This document shows, one piece after another, positions 5,759 to 6,827 of a DNA stretch of 6,827 bases. Each line of letters opens with the position of its first letter. Position 1 is the stretch's first letter. A program made the position numbers and the translations under genes. This DNA is from Actinobacteria bacterium UBA3012. Its GTDB lineage: Bacteria > Actinomycetota > Actinomycetes > Nanopelagicales > Nanopelagicaceae. Location: NCBI GenBank assembly GCA_002346305.1, contig DDZI01000071.1, positions 1-6,827 on the forward strand, read 5' to 3'. The notes under the pieces were generated by a model that was not told where the DNA came from, ran no database searches, and saw nothing but the letters and a program-made list of their open reading frames with translations.

Positions 5759-6827
5759 ATGGATGAGACACGCGACCGGGTAGAACTTGTCGATCTCCAA
5801 GTGGAGATGGCACGTTCTTACCTCGATTATGCGATGAGTGTGATCGTTGGTCGTGCGCTTCCTGATATTCGCGACGGATTAAAACCAGTTCACCGCCGCG
5901 TTCTTTACGCAATGTTTGATGCGGGCTACAGACCTGATCGTGGTTATTACAAATCTTCACGTGTAGTTGGTGACGTGATGGGCAATTATCACCCACACGG
6001 TGACACCGCTATTTATGACACTTTGGTGCGCTTAGCTCAAACATGGTCTCTGCGTTATCCACTTGTTGATGGAAATGGAAACTTTGGTTCACCTGGAAAT
6101 GATCCGGCTGCGGCAATGCGTTACACCGAAGCCCGCCTTGCTCCACTTGCAATGGAGATGATGCGTGACATTGAACAAGGCACAGTTGATTTCACACCAA
6201 ACTATGATGGACGTTCTGAAGAACCCACAGTTTTACCAAGTCGCTTTCCTAATCTTTTAGTTAACGGAAGTGCCGGAATTGCAGTTGGCATGGCCACAAA
6301 TATTCCTCCACATAATTTGACTGAGGTTTGTCGTGGAGTGCAATGGTCACTAGAACATCCAGATGCCAGCAGTTCTGAATTACTGGAAGCATTACTTGGA
6401 TTTGTAAAAGGACCTGATTTTCCAACTAAAGGTTTAGTTGTTGGTCGCCAAGGAATTGAAGATGCATATCGCACGGGTCGCGGGTCGATAACCATGCGAG
6501 CCGTTGTTGAAGTTGAAGAAATAAACGGACGCACATGTTTAGTTGTAAGTGAACTTCCGTATCAAGTAAACCCAGACAATGTCGCATTGAAAATCGCCGA
6601 TCTTGTTAAAGATGGAAAAATTGCTGGAATTGCAGATGTTAGAGATGAAGGAAATGAGCGCTTAGGTCAACGCTTAGTTGTTGTATTGAAAAAAGATGCG
6701 GTAGCAAAAGTAGTTTTAAACAACCTTTTCAAACATACTCAATTACAAGAAACTTTCGGCGCAAATATGTTGGCACTTGTCGATGGTGTCCCTCGCACAT
6801 TACGTCTTGATGAGTTTATTCGTTACT
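5759..6827 (+). CDS. gyrA: DNA gyrase subunit A, N-terminal part (3' end outside window)
   Basis: GyrA carries the DNA breakage-reunion activity of gyrase. The ATG at 5759 opens a frame that stays open to the right edge, giving the first 356 residues. The protein starts MDETRDRVELVDLQVEMARS and runs through the winged-helix domain with VGRALPDIRDGLKPVHRR. The catalytic tyrosine is Y122 in AAAMRYTEARL, preceded by R121, and covalently links to the cut DNA strand. The quinolone-resistance region reads HPHGDTAIYD, with T83 and D87 in the same numbering as Escherichia coli. The tower-domain region follows (SRFPNLLVNGSAGIAVGMATNIPPHNL at about 160-190, and SELPYQVNPDN further on). No frameshift is found on reading every codon. 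It forms an operon with gyrB. The C-terminal DNA-wrapping domain is not in the window. Confidence 0.97.
   Translation, partial: MDETRDRVELVDLQVEMARSYLDYAMSVIVGRALPDIRDGLKPVHRRVLYAMFDAGYRPDRGYYKSSRVVGDVMGNYHPHGDTAIYDTLVRLAQTWSLRYPLVDGNGNFGSPGNDPAAAMRYTEARLAPLAMEMMRDIEQGTVDFTPNYDGRSEEPTVLPSRFPNLLVNGSAGIAVGMATNIPPHNLTEVCRGVQWSLEHPDASSSELLEALLGFVKGPDFPTKGLVVGRQGIEDAYRTGRGSITMRAVVEVEEINGRTCLVVSELPYQVNPDNVALKIADLVKDGKIAGIADVRDEGNERLGQRLVVVLKKDAVAKVVLNNLFKHTQLQETFGANMLALVDGVPRTLRLDEFIRY

Noticed and set aside
5757..6534. Minus-strand open frames over gyrA (79 and 110 codons)
   Set aside because: The plus strand encodes an uninterrupted GyrA with its catalytic tyrosine, so these are shadows.

Overview
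The window is the replication-origin neighbourhood of an actinobacterial chromosome. It holds the 3' end of dnaA, a 416-bp intergenic region with the hallmarks of oriC, then dnaN, recF, a DciA/DUF721 gene, gyrB and the 5' part of gyrA, all on the + strand. The order dnaA-dnaN-recF-DUF721-gyrB-gyrA is the classic actinobacterial one, as in mycobacteria; the gnd gene that streptomycetes carry between dnaN and recF is absent. The DciA protein has the actinobacterial C-terminal ending GPRDTYG. The DNA is clearly low in G+C for an actinobacterium, with many AAA, GAA, TTA and ATT codons. Together with the compact spacing this suggests a streamlined freshwater lineage such as Nanopelagicales (acI: Planktophila/Nanopelagicus-like). 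That placement is inference and needs a tree.

Layout. Positions 1-497 are the C-terminal part of DnaA, including sensor 2 and the DNA-binding domain IV. Positions 498-913 have no credible gene. They carry two perfect DnaA boxes (TTATCCACA) and three boxes with one mismatch, a DnaA-trio-like CTA repeat, and an AT-rich block (80% A+T over 791-840) just before dnaN. The likely unwinding site is therefore at the dnaN end. dnaN (914-2038), recF (2041-3126) and dciA (3119-3592) are separated by 2 bp and by an 8-bp overlap, so they are probably co-transcribed and translationally coupled. A 170-bp gap with G- and C-runs and a possible promoter precedes gyrB (3763-5739). gyrA follows after 19 bp and runs off the end of the window.

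How the genes work together. DnaA binds the boxes in oriC and opens the AT-rich region. DciA is expected to help load or regulate the replicative helicase. DnaN is the sliding clamp of the polymerase. RecF acts at stalled forks and gaps. GyrB and GyrA form gyrase, which removes the positive supercoils ahead of the forks.

All reading frames are intact and the key catalytic residues are present. I found no mobile element, CRISPR array, tRNA, toxin-antitoxin pair, phage gene or novel gene system. The most informative non-coding content is the architecture of the origin.
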